From Saccharopolyspora endophytica (lineage in GTDB: Bacteria; Actinomycetota; Actinomycetes; Mycobacteriales; Pseudonocardiaceae): a stretch of DNA of 64,000 nt. How positions within the stretch are numbered: position 1 is the first letter of the stretch; every line of letters begins with the position of its first letter. Shown in pieces: positions 38,594 to 47,233 of this stretch. A model generated the notes under the pieces. The model searched no databases and was not told where the DNA came from. It saw nothing but the letters and a program-made list of their open reading frames with translations. The translations under genes and the position numbers were made by a program. The DNA lies in NCBI RefSeq assembly GCF_018070075.1, contig NZ_JAGPXE010000004.1, forward strand, positions 496,001 to 560,000, given 5' to 3'.

Positions 38594-39949
38594 ATGAGCC
38601 TGTCCGTCTTCGACTTGTTCAAGGTCGGCATCGGGCCGTCGAGTTCGCACACGGTCGGGCCGATGCGGGCGGCGTTCCGGTTCGTCGACCACCTGCGCCG
38701 GACCGGGGCGCTGACCCGCACGACCCGGGTGCGCTGCGAGCTGTTCGGCTCGCTGGGCGCCACCGGCCGCGGGCACGGCAGCGTGAAGGCCGTCGTGCTC
38801 GGGCTGACCGGGGAACAACCGCACCTGGTCGACCCGGTGGCCGTCGAACCGCAGGTCCTCGCGGTGCGCGAAGAGCACCGCATCAGCCTCGGCGGCGAGC
38901 ACAAGATCACCTTCGACGTGGACGCCGACATCGTGCTGCACCGCGATGAACGGCTCGACTTCCACACCAACGGCATGACCTTCGAGGCCTTCGACGACAG
39001 CGGAGCCCGGCTCGTGCGCCGCGAGTACTACTCCGTCGGCGGCGGGTTCGTGCTCGACGAGGACGAGACCGATCGCCCGGCGCTCGTCGAGGACGCTGCG
39101 CCGGTCGCCCACCCGTTCCGCACCGGAGCCGAACTGCTCGTCCGCGCAGCGGAGACCGGTGGGCGCATCAGCGACGTGGTCCTGGCCAACGAGGCGACCT
39201 GGCGCCCCGAGAGCGAAACCCGAGCGCACCTGCTGCACATCTGGCAGGTGATGCGGGAGTGCGTCGAGCAGGGCGTGCGCACCGGCGGCGTCCTGCCCGG
39301 CGGGCTCGAAGTCCGCCGCCGCGCCCAGGACCTGCACATCCGCCTCGACGAGGACGCCGACCCCATGGAGTGGGTGACCCTCTACGCCCTGGCGGTCAAC
39401 GAGGAGAACGCGGCGGGCGGCCGCGTGGTGACCGCCCCGACCAACGGCGCCGCCGGGATCGTCCCGGCGGTGCTGCACTACGCCCACCGCTTCCTCCCGG
39501 GATTCGACGACGACGCGGCGGTCCGCTTCCTGCTCACCGCGGGAGCGGTCGGCGCGCTGTTCAAGGAGAACGCCTCCATCTCCGGTGCCGAGGTCGGGTG
39601 CCAGGGCGAGGTCGGTTCGGCCTGCTCGATGGCCGCCGCCGGGCTCGCCGAGCTGCTGGGCGGAACGCCGGAGCAGGTGGAGAACGCCGCCGAGATCGGC
39701 ATCGAGCACAACCTCGGGCTGACCTGCGACCCGATCGGCGGGCTCGTGCAGATCCCGTGCATCGAGCGCAACGCGGTCGCGGCGATCAAGGCGATCACCG
39801 CCGCGCGGATGGCGCTGCGCGGCGACGGCAAGCACCACGTCTCGCTGGACAAGGCCATCAAGACGATGCGCGACACCGGCGCCGACATGAAGGACGAGTA
39901 CAAGGAGACCGCCCGCGGCGGCCTCGCGCTCAACATCGTGGAATGCTGA
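38594..39949 (+). CDS. sdaA: L-serine ammonia-lyase (iron-sulfur type)
   Basis: 451 residues, single-chain bacterial type. Starts '[27 protein letters not shown]'-like, typical of SdaA; the 4Fe-4S cysteines are in '[16 protein letters not shown]' and '[13 protein letters not shown]'. It deaminates serine to pyruvate. In this cluster it would finish glycine use once glycine plus methylene-THF have formed serine through GlyA (not in the window). ATG 38594 with AGGAG upstream. Confidence 0.93.
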   Translation: MSLSVFDLFKVGIGPSSSHTVGPMRAAFRFVDHLRRTGALTRTTRVRCELFGSLGATGRGHGSVKAVVLGLTGEQPHLVDPVAVEPQVLAVREEHRISLGGEHKITFDVDADIVLHRDERLDFHTNGMTFEAFDDSGARLVRREYYSVGGGFVLDEDETDRPALVEDAAPVAHPFRTGAELLVRAAETGGRISDVVLANEATWRPESETRAHLLHIWQVMRECVEQGVRTGGVLPGGLEVRRRAQDLHIRLDEDADPMEWVTLYALAVNEENAAGGRVVTAPTNGAAGIVPAVLHYAHRFLPGFDDDAAVRFLLTAGAVGALFKENASISGAEVGCQGEVGSACSMAAAGLAELLGGTPEQVENAAEIGIEHNLGLTCDPIGGLVQIPCIERNAVAAIKAITAARMALRGDGKHHVSLDKAIKTMRDTGADMKDEYKETARGGLALNIVEC

Positions 39950-40013
39950 GGAGAACCCCGTGACCAATTGGCGTAGCTTGCAAGCCCCGTTTCTTCAGGG
40001 CCGGGTTAGCGAA

Positions 40014-40477
40014 TCAATTTCGTGGGCGACCCGGCCCGCGCAGCGGACGCTGCTGCTGCTCGATGTACTGCTTGATGATCGACAAGTGTGCCCTCCACAC
40101 GGCGCGGCGAAGTAAGACGGCGACCACAAATGCCCCTTCATCGAGAACCTGTTTACCCTGCCCGTGAACTCGAACCGCAGTTTGCGGGCGGACACACCTT
40201 TGAGGCTGTTCACGGGCTTCGGCACCGCGACCTTCGGCGGAAGGTTCACCAGCAGATGAACGTGATCGGCTCGCCGTTGAACTCGGCAAATCTCGGACTC
40301 GAAGTCCGCGCACACCTCCCGCGTCACCAGCTCGCAGCAAGCCAGCATCTCGTCGGTGAACACGCCACGCGGATAATTCGTCACAAAGAAAAAATGAACG
40401 TGCATCGCGGAGACCGCGCTACGAACACGCCTATATCCGTCATCAAAAACCATAGACCAATGGCATACTTGGATCAT
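40014..40477 (-). pseudogene. tnpA: IS200/IS605 transposase TnpA (Y1/HUH), frameshifted
   Basis: The frame from 40477 encodes 'AMHVHFFFVTNYPRGVFTDE', the HUH motif 'DHVHLLVNLP' and 'GHLWSPSYFAAPCGG', then shifts. The catalytic-Tyr helix 'LSIIKQYIEQQQRP' continues in another frame ending at 40014. The break is near 40095-40105 and looks like loss of one base. Without the Tyr helix in frame, the transposase should be inactive unless frameshifting occurs. Confidence 0.8.
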
Positions 40478-41621
40478 GCAGCTTCGGTACAACTTCCGCG
40501 TCTACCCGACGCCTGGCCAGCGCGCGGCGCTGGCCAGGACGTTCGGGTGTGCGCGAGTGGTGTACAACGACGCGCTCCGCGCCCGGCAGGACGCCTACGC
40601 GGCCGGGGAGAAGCTGTCCGACACCGACGTGCAGCGCCGCGTGGTTTCCGAGGCCAAACGGACCGAGCAACGCGCGTGGCTGTCCAAGGTCGCATCGGTT
40701 GCCCTAGTGCAGGCATGCCAGGACGCACGCATGGCGTACCGGAACTGGTTCGACTCAATGTCCGGGAAACGCTCCGGACGCAAGGTCGGGCGTCCCAAGT
40801 TCAGGTCCCGCAAAGACAACCGGCAAGCCGTCCGGTTCACCCGCAACGGCTTCAGCATCAAACCAAACGGGAAATTGTACGCGGCGAAGATCGGCGAACT
40901 CAACATCCGCTGGTCAAGGGAACTCCCATCCGCGCCGTCGTCGGTCACGCTGATCAAGGACGCGGCGAGCCGCTACTTCGCGTCGTTCGTTGTCGACGTG
41001 GACCAAGAACCGTTGCCGACCACCGGCACCGAGGTGGGTATCGACCTGGGGTTGGCCACCTTCGCGGTGCTCTCAGACGGAAAAACCATCGCGTCGCCGA
41101 AGTTCCTGCGCAGTGCCGAACGCAAGCTTCGCAAAGCTCAGCACGCCCTGTCTCGCAAGGACAAGGGAAGCAAGAATCGCGCCAAGGCCCGTGTTCGCGT
41201 GGCCAAGGCGCATGCCAAAGTCTGCGACGCTCGAACCGACTGGGCACACAAGCACTCGACGGCGATCATCCGCGACAACCAAGCGGTGTACGTCGAGGAC
41301 CTGTGTGTCAGCGGCCTTGGTCGGACGCGGTTGGCGAAGTCTGTGCACGACGCCGCGTGGGGCACGTTCCTGCGCATGCTGGAAAACAAGGCACAACGTT
41401 ATGGGCGTGTCGTGCACCGCATCGACCGGTTCTATCCGTCGTCGCAGATCTGTTCCGAGTGTGGCCGTGTCGACGGCAAGAAACCGTTGTCCGTACGGGA
41501 TTGGACGTGCCCGTGCGGCGCGCACCACGACCGCGACCTGAATGCAGCCAAGAACATCCTCACCGCCGGACGGGCGGAGAGGCTAAACGCCTGCGGAGAG
41601 ACGGTCAGCCTCTCCGCCTAG
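40476..41621 (+). CDS. tnpB: IS605-type TnpB, RNA-guided nuclease, intact
   Basis: 381 residues, full length. RuvC triad is complete: Asp190 in 'GIDLGLATFAVL', Glu274 in 'VYVEDLCVSGL' and Asp354 in 'HDRDLNAAKNIL'. The zinc ribbon 'CSECG...CPCG' lies between the last two. The N-terminal 'YNFRVYPTPGQRAALARTFGCARVVYN' is the family start. TnpB cleaves DNA guided by an omega RNA made from its own 3' end and right-end sequence, helping the element to persist. Here it may keep acting although tnpA is broken. Confidence 0.92.
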   Translation: MQLRYNFRVYPTPGQRAALARTFGCARVVYNDALRARQDAYAAGEKLSDTDVQRRVVSEAKRTEQRAWLSKVASVALVQACQDARMAYRNWFDSMSGKRSGRKVGRPKFRSRKDNRQAVRFTRNGFSIKPNGKLYAAKIGELNIRWSRELPSAPSSVTLIKDAASRYFASFVVDVDQEPLPTTGTEVGIDLGLATFAVLSDGKTIASPKFLRSAERKLRKAQHALSRKDKGSKNRAKARVRVAKAHAKVCDARTDWAHKHSTAIIRDNQAVYVEDLCVSGLGRTRLAKSVHDAAWGTFLRMLENKAQRYGRVVHRIDRFYPSSQICSECGRVDGKKPLSVRDWTCPCGAHHDRDLNAAKNILTAGRAERLNACGETVSLSA

Positions 41622-41638
41622 CGGGGAGCACGTCTCAA
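41500..41638 (+). ncRNA. Putative omega RNA (reRNA) of TnpB
   Basis: By family rule the omega RNA overlaps the tnpB 3' end and runs to the right end of the element, with the guide read from the flank. The strong stem GGCGGAGAGGCT/AGCCTCTCCGCC (41573-41584, 41607-41618) and the TCAA end support a scaffold here; its 5' end is not determinable. The guide would then start at 41639, inside purU. Confidence 0.5.
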
Positions 41639-42549
41639 TGAAACAGGAACCCACCGAAGCGACGCATACGCGCGCAGTAGGAATCCCGGCCGTTCACGGC
41701 GGGGAGGACGTCAAATTCACCCTCACCCTGAGCTGCCAGAACCGCACCGGCATCGTTCAGGCGGTCAGCTCGTTCCTGTTCCGGCACGGGTGCGACATCG
41801 GCGAGTACCGCCAGTTCGACGACGCCGTGCGCGGACGCCTGTTCCTGCGGGTGCAGGCCACCGGCGACGACGCCGACCTCGACGAGCTCAGGCGCGGGTT
41901 CGAGCCGGTGGCAACGGAATTCGGCATGGACTACGCGTTCCACTCGGCGCGTCCGGCCCGCGTGCTCGTGATGGTCTCCAAGCTCGGGCACTGCCTCAAC
42001 GACCTGATCTACCGCTGGCGGGCGGGCGCGCTGGGCGCCGAGATCGTCGCCGTGGTCTCCAACCACGAGGACCTGCGCCCGATGGCCGAGGCCGCCGGCC
42101 TGCCGTTCCACCACGTGCCGGTCACCCCGGAGACCAAACCCGAGTCCGAGGCGCGGCTGCTGCGGTTGGTCGACGACCACGCCGCGGACCTGGTCGTGCT
42201 CGCCCGCTACATGCAGGTGCTGTCCGACCAGACCTGCAAGGCGCTGCACGGCAGGGCGATCAACATCCACCACTCGTTCCTGCCCGGTTTCAAGGGCGCC
42301 AAGCCCTACCACCAGGCGTACGACCGGGGCGTCAAGCTCGTCGGCGCCACGGCCCACTACGTCACCCCGGACCTCGACGAGGGACCGATCATCGAGCAGG
42401 AGGTCATCCGCATCGACCACACCCACGACCCGAGAGCCCTGCAGACCGTGGGCCGCGACGCCGAAGCGCTCGCGCTGTCCCGCGCGGTGCGGTGGTACTG
42501 CGAGCACCGCGTCCTGCTCAACGGCAACAGCACCGTCGTGTTCCCCTGA
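41638..42549 (+). CDS. purU: Formyltetrahydrofolate deformylase
   Basis: 303 residues. N-terminal ACT domain ('FTLTLSCQNRTGIVQAVSSFLF', from about residue 24) and C-terminal formyltransferase-like domain with 'LARYMQVLS', 'NIHHSFLPGFKGAKPYHQAYDRGVKLVGATAHYV' and 'EGPIIEQEV'. It hydrolyses 10-formyl-THF to formate and THF, recycling folate for the demethylases. The first about 22 residues have no family match. An orphan ribosome site and GTG start (AGGAG then GTG at 39960) precede the IS, so the element probably split the original 5' end and the ATG at 41638 is a re-created start. Confidence 0.9.
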   Translation: MKQEPTEATHTRAVGIPAVHGGEDVKFTLTLSCQNRTGIVQAVSSFLFRHGCDIGEYRQFDDAVRGRLFLRVQATGDDADLDELRRGFEPVATEFGMDYAFHSARPARVLVMVSKLGHCLNDLIYRWRAGALGAEIVAVVSNHEDLRPMAEAAGLPFHHVPVTPETKPESEARLLRLVDDHAADLVVLARYMQVLSDQTCKALHGRAINIHHSFLPGFKGAKPYHQAYDRGVKLVGATAHYVTPDLDEGPIIEQEVIRIDHTHDPRALQTVGRDAEALALSRAVRWYCEHRVLLNGNSTVVFP

Positions 42550-42579
42550 ACCCACTTCAGCGCTGAGGAGCCTGTGCCC

Positions 42580-43719
42580 ATGACCACCGGTGAGCTTCCC
42601 ACCACCGAGTCCCAGCTGCCCGAGAGCCTGCGCGAGACGCTGCCGGGGCACTACTACACCGAGCCGGGGATCTTCCGCCTGGAGCAGGCGACGATCTTCG
42701 AGGCCGGCTGGTTCTGCGCGGTGCGCAGCGCCGACCTGGCCAAGCCGGGCCAGTTCGAGACCGTCCAGATCGGCCGGGAGAGCGTGCTGGTCACCCGCAA
42801 CCGCAGCGGCGCCGTCAAGGCGCACCTCAACGTGTGCCGGCACCGAGGCGCGCGGTTGTGCACCGAGGAGTCCGGCGAGGTGCGCCGGTCCTTCCAATGC
42901 CCCTACCACGCCTGGACGTACTCCTTCGACGGCGAGCTGATCGCCGCGCCGAACCTCAACGCCATGGACGACGTCGACCGCACCCAGTACGGCCTGCACG
43001 GGGTGCACGTGCGGGAGTGGCTCGGGTACGTGTGGCTGTGCCTGGCCGAGGAACCGCCGTCGTTCGACGACACCGTCATCGGCGACGTCACCAACCGCCT
43101 CGGCACGCCGGACGCGATCGTCGGCTACCAGGTCGCCGACCTCAAGCTGGGCAGGCGCGTCGAGTACGACGTGAAGGCGAACTGGAAGCAGATCGTCGAG
43201 AACTTCATGGAGTGCTACCACTGCGCCACGATCCACCCGGAGCTCACCGAGGTCCTGCCGGAGTTCGCCGACGGCCTCGCCGCGCAGTACTTCGTGGGTC
43301 ACGGCGCCGAGTTCGGCGAGGACGTCGAGGGTTTCACCGTGGACGGTTCGGCCGGGCTGGCGAAGCTTCCCGGCGTCAACGAGGAGCAGGACCGCCGCTA
43401 CTACGCCATCACCGTCCGGCCGCAGGTGTTCATCAACCTCGTGCCCGACCACGTGGTCTTCCACCGGATGTTCCCGCTGGCGCCCGACCGCACGCTCGTG
43501 CGCTGCGACTGGCTGTACCTGCCCGAGGTCGTCGACTCGGGCGCCGACATCGACCGCTCGGTGGAGCTGTTCCACCGGGTCAACCAGCAGGACTTCGACG
43601 CCTGCGAACGCTGCCAGCTGGCCATGGATTCCCGCTCCTACGCCTCCGGCGGCGTGCTCGTGCCCAGCGAGCACCACATCGCCGAGTTCCACGACTGGGT
43701 CCGCGAACGCACCGGCTGA
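42580..43719 (+). CDS. Glycine-betaine monooxygenase-like Rieske oxygenase (GbcA type)
   Basis: 379 residues. Rieske 2Fe-2S ligands Cys86, His88, Cys107 and His110 ('CRHRGARLC', 'CPYHAW') and the mononuclear iron site 'NFMECYHCATIHPEL' (His214, His219). Overall pattern resembles GbcA/stachydrine demethylase-type oxygenases, which convert betaine to dimethylglycine and formaldehyde. The gene context (dimethylglycine, sarcosine, formaldehyde enzymes) supports betaine. No GbcB-type reductase is adjacent. ATG 42580 has GAGGAG at good spacing; GTG 42574 is too close. Confidence 0.82.
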   Translation: MTTGELPTTESQLPESLRETLPGHYYTEPGIFRLEQATIFEAGWFCAVRSADLAKPGQFETVQIGRESVLVTRNRSGAVKAHLNVCRHRGARLCTEESGEVRRSFQCPYHAWTYSFDGELIAAPNLNAMDDVDRTQYGLHGVHVREWLGYVWLCLAEEPPSFDDTVIGDVTNRLGTPDAIVGYQVADLKLGRRVEYDVKANWKQIVENFMECYHCATIHPELTEVLPEFADGLAAQYFVGHGAEFGEDVEGFTVDGSAGLAKLPGVNEEQDRRYYAITVRPQVFINLVPDHVVFHRMFPLAPDRTLVRCDWLYLPEVVDSGADIDRSVELFHRVNQQDFDACERCQLAMDSRSYASGGVLVPSEHHIAEFHDWVRERTG

Positions 43720-43732
43720 CCCGTGACCGAGG

Positions 43733-43767
43733 AGGTGGCCTCGCACCGGACGGGTGCGAGGCCACCT
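43733..43767. terminator. Bidirectional terminator between convergent gbcA-like and MHS genes
   Basis: AGGTGGCCTCGCACC (43733-43747) and GGTGCGAGGCCACCT (43753-43767) form a perfect 15-bp stem with a 5-nt loop, placed between two convergent stops (43719 and 43784). Confidence 0.8.
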
Positions 43768-43783
43768 TCGCGCGTGCCGGGCT

Positions 43784-45214
43784 CTAGCGCGGAAGTTCCA
43801 GCGGCACGCCGTCGTCCGACAGCGGCGGGGGTGGCAGCTCGGCGCTGGAGGTCAACGGCGCGGCTCCGTCCAGCGGCTTGCCCGCGTGCTCGCGCAGGAA
43901 GTGCGTGGCCACGATCCCGATGACGCCGGCACCGATCAGGTAGTAGCCCGGCCAGTCCAGGTTGCCGGTCGCGGTGACGGCGGCCTCGATGATCGTCGGC
44001 GCGGTGCCGGCGAACAGCGACACCGACAGGTTGAAGATGACCGCGAGGCTGCTGTAGCGGATCATCGTGGGGAACAGCGCTGGCAGCGTCGACGGTGAGA
44101 CCGCCGCGAAGCACATCAGGCACAACCCGATGATGAGCAGCCCGAGCGCCTGACCACCCGTTCCGGCGCGCAGCAGCCACACGGCGGGCAGCCCGAGCAG
44201 GACCAGGGCGACGCTGCCGGTCATCAGCACGGGTTTGCGGCCGATGCGATCGCTGAGCCGGCCCACGCCGACGATGGCGCACAGCATCACCACCATGACC
44301 GCGACCTGCATGCCCGTCGCGACCGCGTTGCTCGTGCCGCCCTCGCCGTGGCGGGGGAGCGTGCTGGTCAGGTAGGTCGGGACGTAGTTGGTGAGCACGT
44401 AGTTGGTGACGTTCCACGCCACGACGATCCCGGCGGCCACCATCGCGGGAGTCCGGTAGTGGCGCAGCACGATCTGCCCCGCGCGCCGCGTCGTCATCGT
44501 GGCCAGCACCGGTGAGCGCTCCATGAGCTGCCGGAACGCCGGGGTGTCCTCCAGGCGGATGCGCAGGTAGAGCCCGATGAGCCCGAGCGGGAGCGCGAGC
44601 ATGAACGGCACCCGCCAGCCCCAGGTCAGCAGCGCGTCCGGCGGCAGCAGGGCGACCACCGCGCCGCAGGTGCCCGCGCCGAGGGCGTAGCCGGTCAGCG
44701 TGCTGAACTCCAGCCAGCTGCCGAAGAAGCCGCGGCGCCGGTCCGGCGCGTACTCGGCGATCAGCGTCAGCGCCCCGGTGTACTCGCCGCCCGCGGAGAA
44801 GCCCTGCAGCATCCGCACGAGCAGCACGAGGACGGGCGCCAGCAGACCGGCCGCGCCGTAGTCGGGGAGGAGCCCCAGCAGCACCGTGGCCGCCGCCATC
44901 ATGAGCACCGTGGCGGACAGGACCTTGGTGCGCCCGAAGCGGTCGCCGAGACGTCCGAAGACGAAGCCGCCCAGCGGGCGCATCACGAACGCGGCGGCGA
45001 ACGCGCCGAGCGTGTACACCGCGGCCCACGGGCCGAAGTCGGCGAAGAAGACCTGGTCGAGCACCCCGGCGGCCAGGTAGGAGTAGATCCCGAAGTCGTA
45101 CCACTCGGCGACGTTGCCGACCGAGGCCGCCGCGACCGCGCGGTGGACCGTGCGTTCCTCTTGCACGACAGGCGGTCTCAGACCTCGCCGAGGCCGTCTG
45201 GGGCGGTCGGTCAT
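43784..45214 (-). CDS. MFS transporter, metabolite:H+ symporter (MHS/ProP-like)
   Basis: 476 residues, 12 predicted TM helices. The MHS signature is clear: 'GNVAEWYDFGIYSYLA', 'RPLGGFVFGRLGDRFGRTKVL', 'RMLQGFSAGGEYTGALTLIAEYAP', 'SWLEFSTLTGYALGA' and 'LSDRIGRKPVLM'. MHS members carry betaine, proline, citrate or shikimate with protons; the neighbours suggest betaine or a related methylamine. ATG at 45214; operator site 3 lies about 80 bp upstream. Confidence 0.9.
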   Translation of the reverse strand: MTDRPRRPRRGLRPPVVQEERTVHRAVAAASVGNVAEWYDFGIYSYLAAGVLDQVFFADFGPWAAVYTLGAFAAAFVMRPLGGFVFGRLGDRFGRTKVLSATVLMMAAATVLLGLLPDYGAAGLLAPVLVLLVRMLQGFSAGGEYTGALTLIAEYAPDRRRGFFGSWLEFSTLTGYALGAGTCGAVVALLPPDALLTWGWRVPFMLALPLGLIGLYLRIRLEDTPAFRQLMERSPVLATMTTRRAGQIVLRHYRTPAMVAAGIVVAWNVTNYVLTNYVPTYLTSTLPRHGEGGTSNAVATGMQVAVMVVMLCAIVGVGRLSDRIGRKPVLMTGSVALVLLGLPAVWLLRAGTGGQALGLLIIGLCLMCFAAVSPSTLPALFPTMIRYSSLAVIFNLSVSLFAGTAPTIIEAAVTATGNLDWPGYYLIGAGVIGIVATHFLREHAGKPLDGAAPLTSSAELPPPPLSDDGVPLELPR

Positions 45215-45293
45215 GGGGTCCCCCGGGTGCGACGCGGTGCGCTGGGTGCCGCCGTCGGAGTGGCGGCGTCGCGGTTGTGACCGCGACCCACTA

Positions 45294-45305
45294 CTGATAT
45301 ATCTG
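45294..45305. promoter_or_regulatory. Operator-like palindrome, site 3 (transporter promoter)
   Basis: CTGATATATCTG, 10 of 12 positions symmetric, 80 bp upstream of the MHS transporter start. Shares its core GATATATC with site 2 at 35848-35859. Confidence 0.5.
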
Positions 45306-45495
45306 TTGGCGAGAAGGTATCCCCTCGGCATCGCCGAAGCAACACCCCAACTCCCTCATCACCCGTCCACGAGGTCGCGACGCGGCAGCGCGCGGCCTCG
45401 CGATCGAGCGCGCCCGGGGGTCGGAAACCCCTGTGAAGTCCCTGTTTCGGGCGAAAATCTCCCATTGACGAGCGGGCTGCGGACCCCCATCCTGT

Positions 45496-45533
45496 TGTTG
45501 CGCATAGCACGCGGTGTTCCGCTATCTGCAACA
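45496..45533. promoter_or_regulatory. Inverted repeat before the Rieske ferredoxin gene
   Basis: TGTTGCGCATAGC (45496-45508) and GCTATCTGCAACA (45521-45533), 11 of 13 positions complementary, separated by 12 nt that include GTGTTCC. The GTTCCGCTAT and GTTGCGCATAG halves resemble IclR-family operators. It abuts the AGGAGG ribosome site, so a bound protein would block transcription or initiation. Confidence 0.45.
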
Positions 45534-45542
45534 GGAGGCGTA

Positions 45543-45878
45543 ATGATCTTGGTTGGTGAGCTGCTCGACCTGCCGCCGGGGGAGTCGGTCCGCGTGCACG
45601 GCGAGGTGGCGATCGCGGTGTTCAACGTCGACGGGGAGCTCTACGCGATCGATGACACCTGCTCGCACCAGGACGCGTCGCTGTCCGACGGATGGTTGGA
45701 GGGCTGCGCGGTCGAATGTCCGCTGCACGCCGCCTGTTTCGACCTCCGCACGGGAATGCCCAGCGGCCCGCCCGCCAAGAAGCCGGTCCGCACGCACGCC
45801 GTCACCGTCGAGGACGGGATGGTCTACGTGCACGAGTCGACTCGCGTCGGCAGCACCGTCGCGGAGGAGGTCGGTTGA
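45543..45878 (+). CDS. Rieske-type 2Fe-2S ferredoxin
   Basis: 111 residues of the BphF/bifunctional nitrite-reductase-small-subunit-like Rieske family. Ligands CxH and CxxH are in 'DDTCSHQDASL' and 'VECPLHAACFD', 16 residues apart. Such small ferredoxins pass electrons from a flavoprotein reductase to an oxygenase. Its stop overlaps the reductase ATG (TGATG), so the two are coupled. The oxygenase partner is likely the GbcA-like protein encoded 1.8 kb upstream. ATG 45543 with AGGAGG. Confidence 0.9.
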   Translation: MILVGELLDLPPGESVRVHGEVAIAVFNVDGELYAIDDTCSHQDASLSDGWLEGCAVECPLHAACFDLRTGMPSGPPAKKPVRTHAVTVEDGMVYVHESTRVGSTVAEEVG

Positions 45879-47041
45879 TGCGCCACATCACGGTCGTCGG
45901 CGCGTCCCTGGCCGGGCTCTCGGCGGTCCGCGCGCTGCGCGAGCAGGGTTTCGAAGGCGAGATCGCGGTGGTCGGCGACGAGCCGCACCGCCCCTACGAC
46001 CGGCCGCCGCTGTCCAAGGAGTTCCTGGCGGGGGCGATCGACGAGGCCGACATCCGGCTCACCGACTCCGATGACGACGAGCTCGACGTGGACTGGCGCC
46101 TCGGGCAGCCCGCGAACGCGCTCGACACGGCCGGTCGCGCGGTCGTGCTCGCCGACGGCACCCGCATCGGCACCGACGGCGTCGTGCTGGCCACCGGCGC
46201 GCGGGCGCGGCAGCTGCCCGGAAAGCAGCTCCGGGGCGTGCACACCCTGCGGACCCTGGACGACGCGCGGGCGCTGCGCGCGGAGCTGGTCGCCGGAGCG
46301 CGGCTGGTGGTGGTCGGCGCCGGGTTCATCGGCGCCGAGGTCGCCTCGACGGCGGTCGCGCTCGGGTGCGAGGTCGACGTCGTCGACAACGGCCCGGTTC
46401 CGCTGCGACGAGCGCTGGGAGCAGACATGGGTGAGGTGTGCGCTCGGCTGCACGCCCGCAACGGCGTCCGGGTGCACCCGCTGTCCGGCGTCGCCGAGCT
46501 GCTGGGCGAGTCCCGCGTGACCGGGGTGCGGCTGTCCGACGGGCGGGAGCTGCCCGCGGACGTGGTCGTGGTCGGCATCGGGGCCGAACCGAACACCGAA
46601 TGGCTCGCCGGGTCCGGGCTCGACGTCGACCACGGCGTCAGCACCGACGCGCGCGGCCGGACCGGGGTGCCGGAGGTCGTGGCAGCGGGCGACTGCGCGC
46701 ACTCCTACCGCGACTACACCGAGCGTCCGATGCGGCTGGAGCACTGGACCAACGCGCTGCAACAACCGGCCGCCGCGGTGGCGGCGCTGCTCGGCCGGGA
46801 GCACTCGGCGCCCGCGCACCACGCGGTTCCCTACTTCTGGTCCGACCAGTACGGCCACAAGATCCAGTTCGCCGGCCACCGCACCGAGGACTGCACCGTC
46901 CAGATCGAGGAGGGCGACCCCGAATCCGGCGACTTCCTCGCCCTCTACCTCGACGCGGCGGAAGAGCCCGTCGGCGTGCTCGCGGTCGATCGCGCCCGGC
47001 CCTTCGGCCAATGGCGCCGCAAGCTCGCACAGCGCCTATAA
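45878..47041 (+). CDS. FAD-dependent ferredoxin reductase (BphA4/rubredoxin-reductase type)
   Basis: 387 residues. FAD motif 'VVGASLAGLSAVRALREQG', 'YDRPPLSKEFLAG', NAD motif 'VVVGAGFIGAEVAS' and 'VAAGDCAHSY' followed by 'EHWTNALQQPAAAVAALLG' are typical of oxygenase-coupled ferredoxin reductases; the C-terminal 'PYFWSDQYGHKIQFAG' fits the same group. It would move electrons from NADH to the upstream Rieske ferredoxin. Confidence 0.92.
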   Translation: MRHITVVGASLAGLSAVRALREQGFEGEIAVVGDEPHRPYDRPPLSKEFLAGAIDEADIRLTDSDDDELDVDWRLGQPANALDTAGRAVVLADGTRIGTDGVVLATGARARQLPGKQLRGVHTLRTLDDARALRAELVAGARLVVVGAGFIGAEVASTAVALGCEVDVVDNGPVPLRRALGADMGEVCARLHARNGVRVHPLSGVAELLGESRVTGVRLSDGRELPADVVVVGIGAEPNTEWLAGSGLDVDHGVSTDARGRTGVPEVVAAGDCAHSYRDYTERPMRLEHWTNALQQPAAAVAALLGREHSAPAHHAVPYFWSDQYGHKIQFAGHRTEDCTVQIEEGDPESGDFLALYLDAAEEPVGVLAVDRARPFGQWRRKLAQRL

Positions 47042-47044
47042 GGC

Positions 47045-47206
47045 AGCTGTGGGGCAGTCCGTGTTTCAGGTGCGGGACTCAGCTTGCACCGCCGCGGGTT
47101 CTCAGACGTCGTCTGGGGAGGACGCCGCGACGCCGTGTATTGGCATACATCAGGAGTGGCGCCCGGACCCAGACGGCGTCTGAGGTTCCACCACCTGCAC
47201 CGCCAA
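47045..47206 (+). repeat. Dispersed structured repeat, copy B (after the ferredoxin reductase)
   Basis: Same architecture as copy A: outer arms GGTGCGGG (47069-47076) and CCTGCACC (47194-47201), inner 17-nt arms at 47101-47117 and 47168-47184 pairing fully with one G.U, and a 50-nt loop (47118-47167) with the mini-hairpin TGTAT-TGGC-ATACA. Compared with copy A the inner arms differ at five left and four right positions, yet every pair is kept. It lies between convergent genes, so it could act as a 3' structure or terminator of the reductase transcript. Confidence 0.7.
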
Positions 47207-47233
47207 GCAGGGCCCCACAGCAATTGGCGTCAG

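Larger units (their letters stand above)
39962..41638 (+). mobile_element. IS200/IS605-type insertion sequence
   Basis: Single element with divergent tnpA (minus) and tnpB (plus) whose ATG codons overlap on CATG at 40475-40478. The left end has an imperfect hairpin (GCAAGCCCCG...GGGCCGGG, about 39980-40005); the right end has a perfect 12-bp stem (41573-41618) and ends with TCAA at 41635-41638. Such elements lack terminal inverted repeats and target duplications. It sits between sdaA and purU, and its right end meets the purU start codon. Exact left boundary is uncertain by several bases. Confidence 0.8.
45215..45542. other. Divergent promoter region of the transporter and Rieske ferredoxin genes
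   Basis: About 330 bases with no credible gene. It holds operator-like site 3 (45294-45305) near the transporter and a larger inverted repeat (45496-45533) directly before the ferredoxin ribosome site. Confidence 0.55.

Noticed and set aside
39963-47233. CAATTGGCGT-AGCT shared by the IS left end (39963) and the end of copy B (47221)
   Set aside because: A 10-base exact match around the CCAATTGG-like palindrome; too short to claim a second IS end or a link between IS and the repeat.
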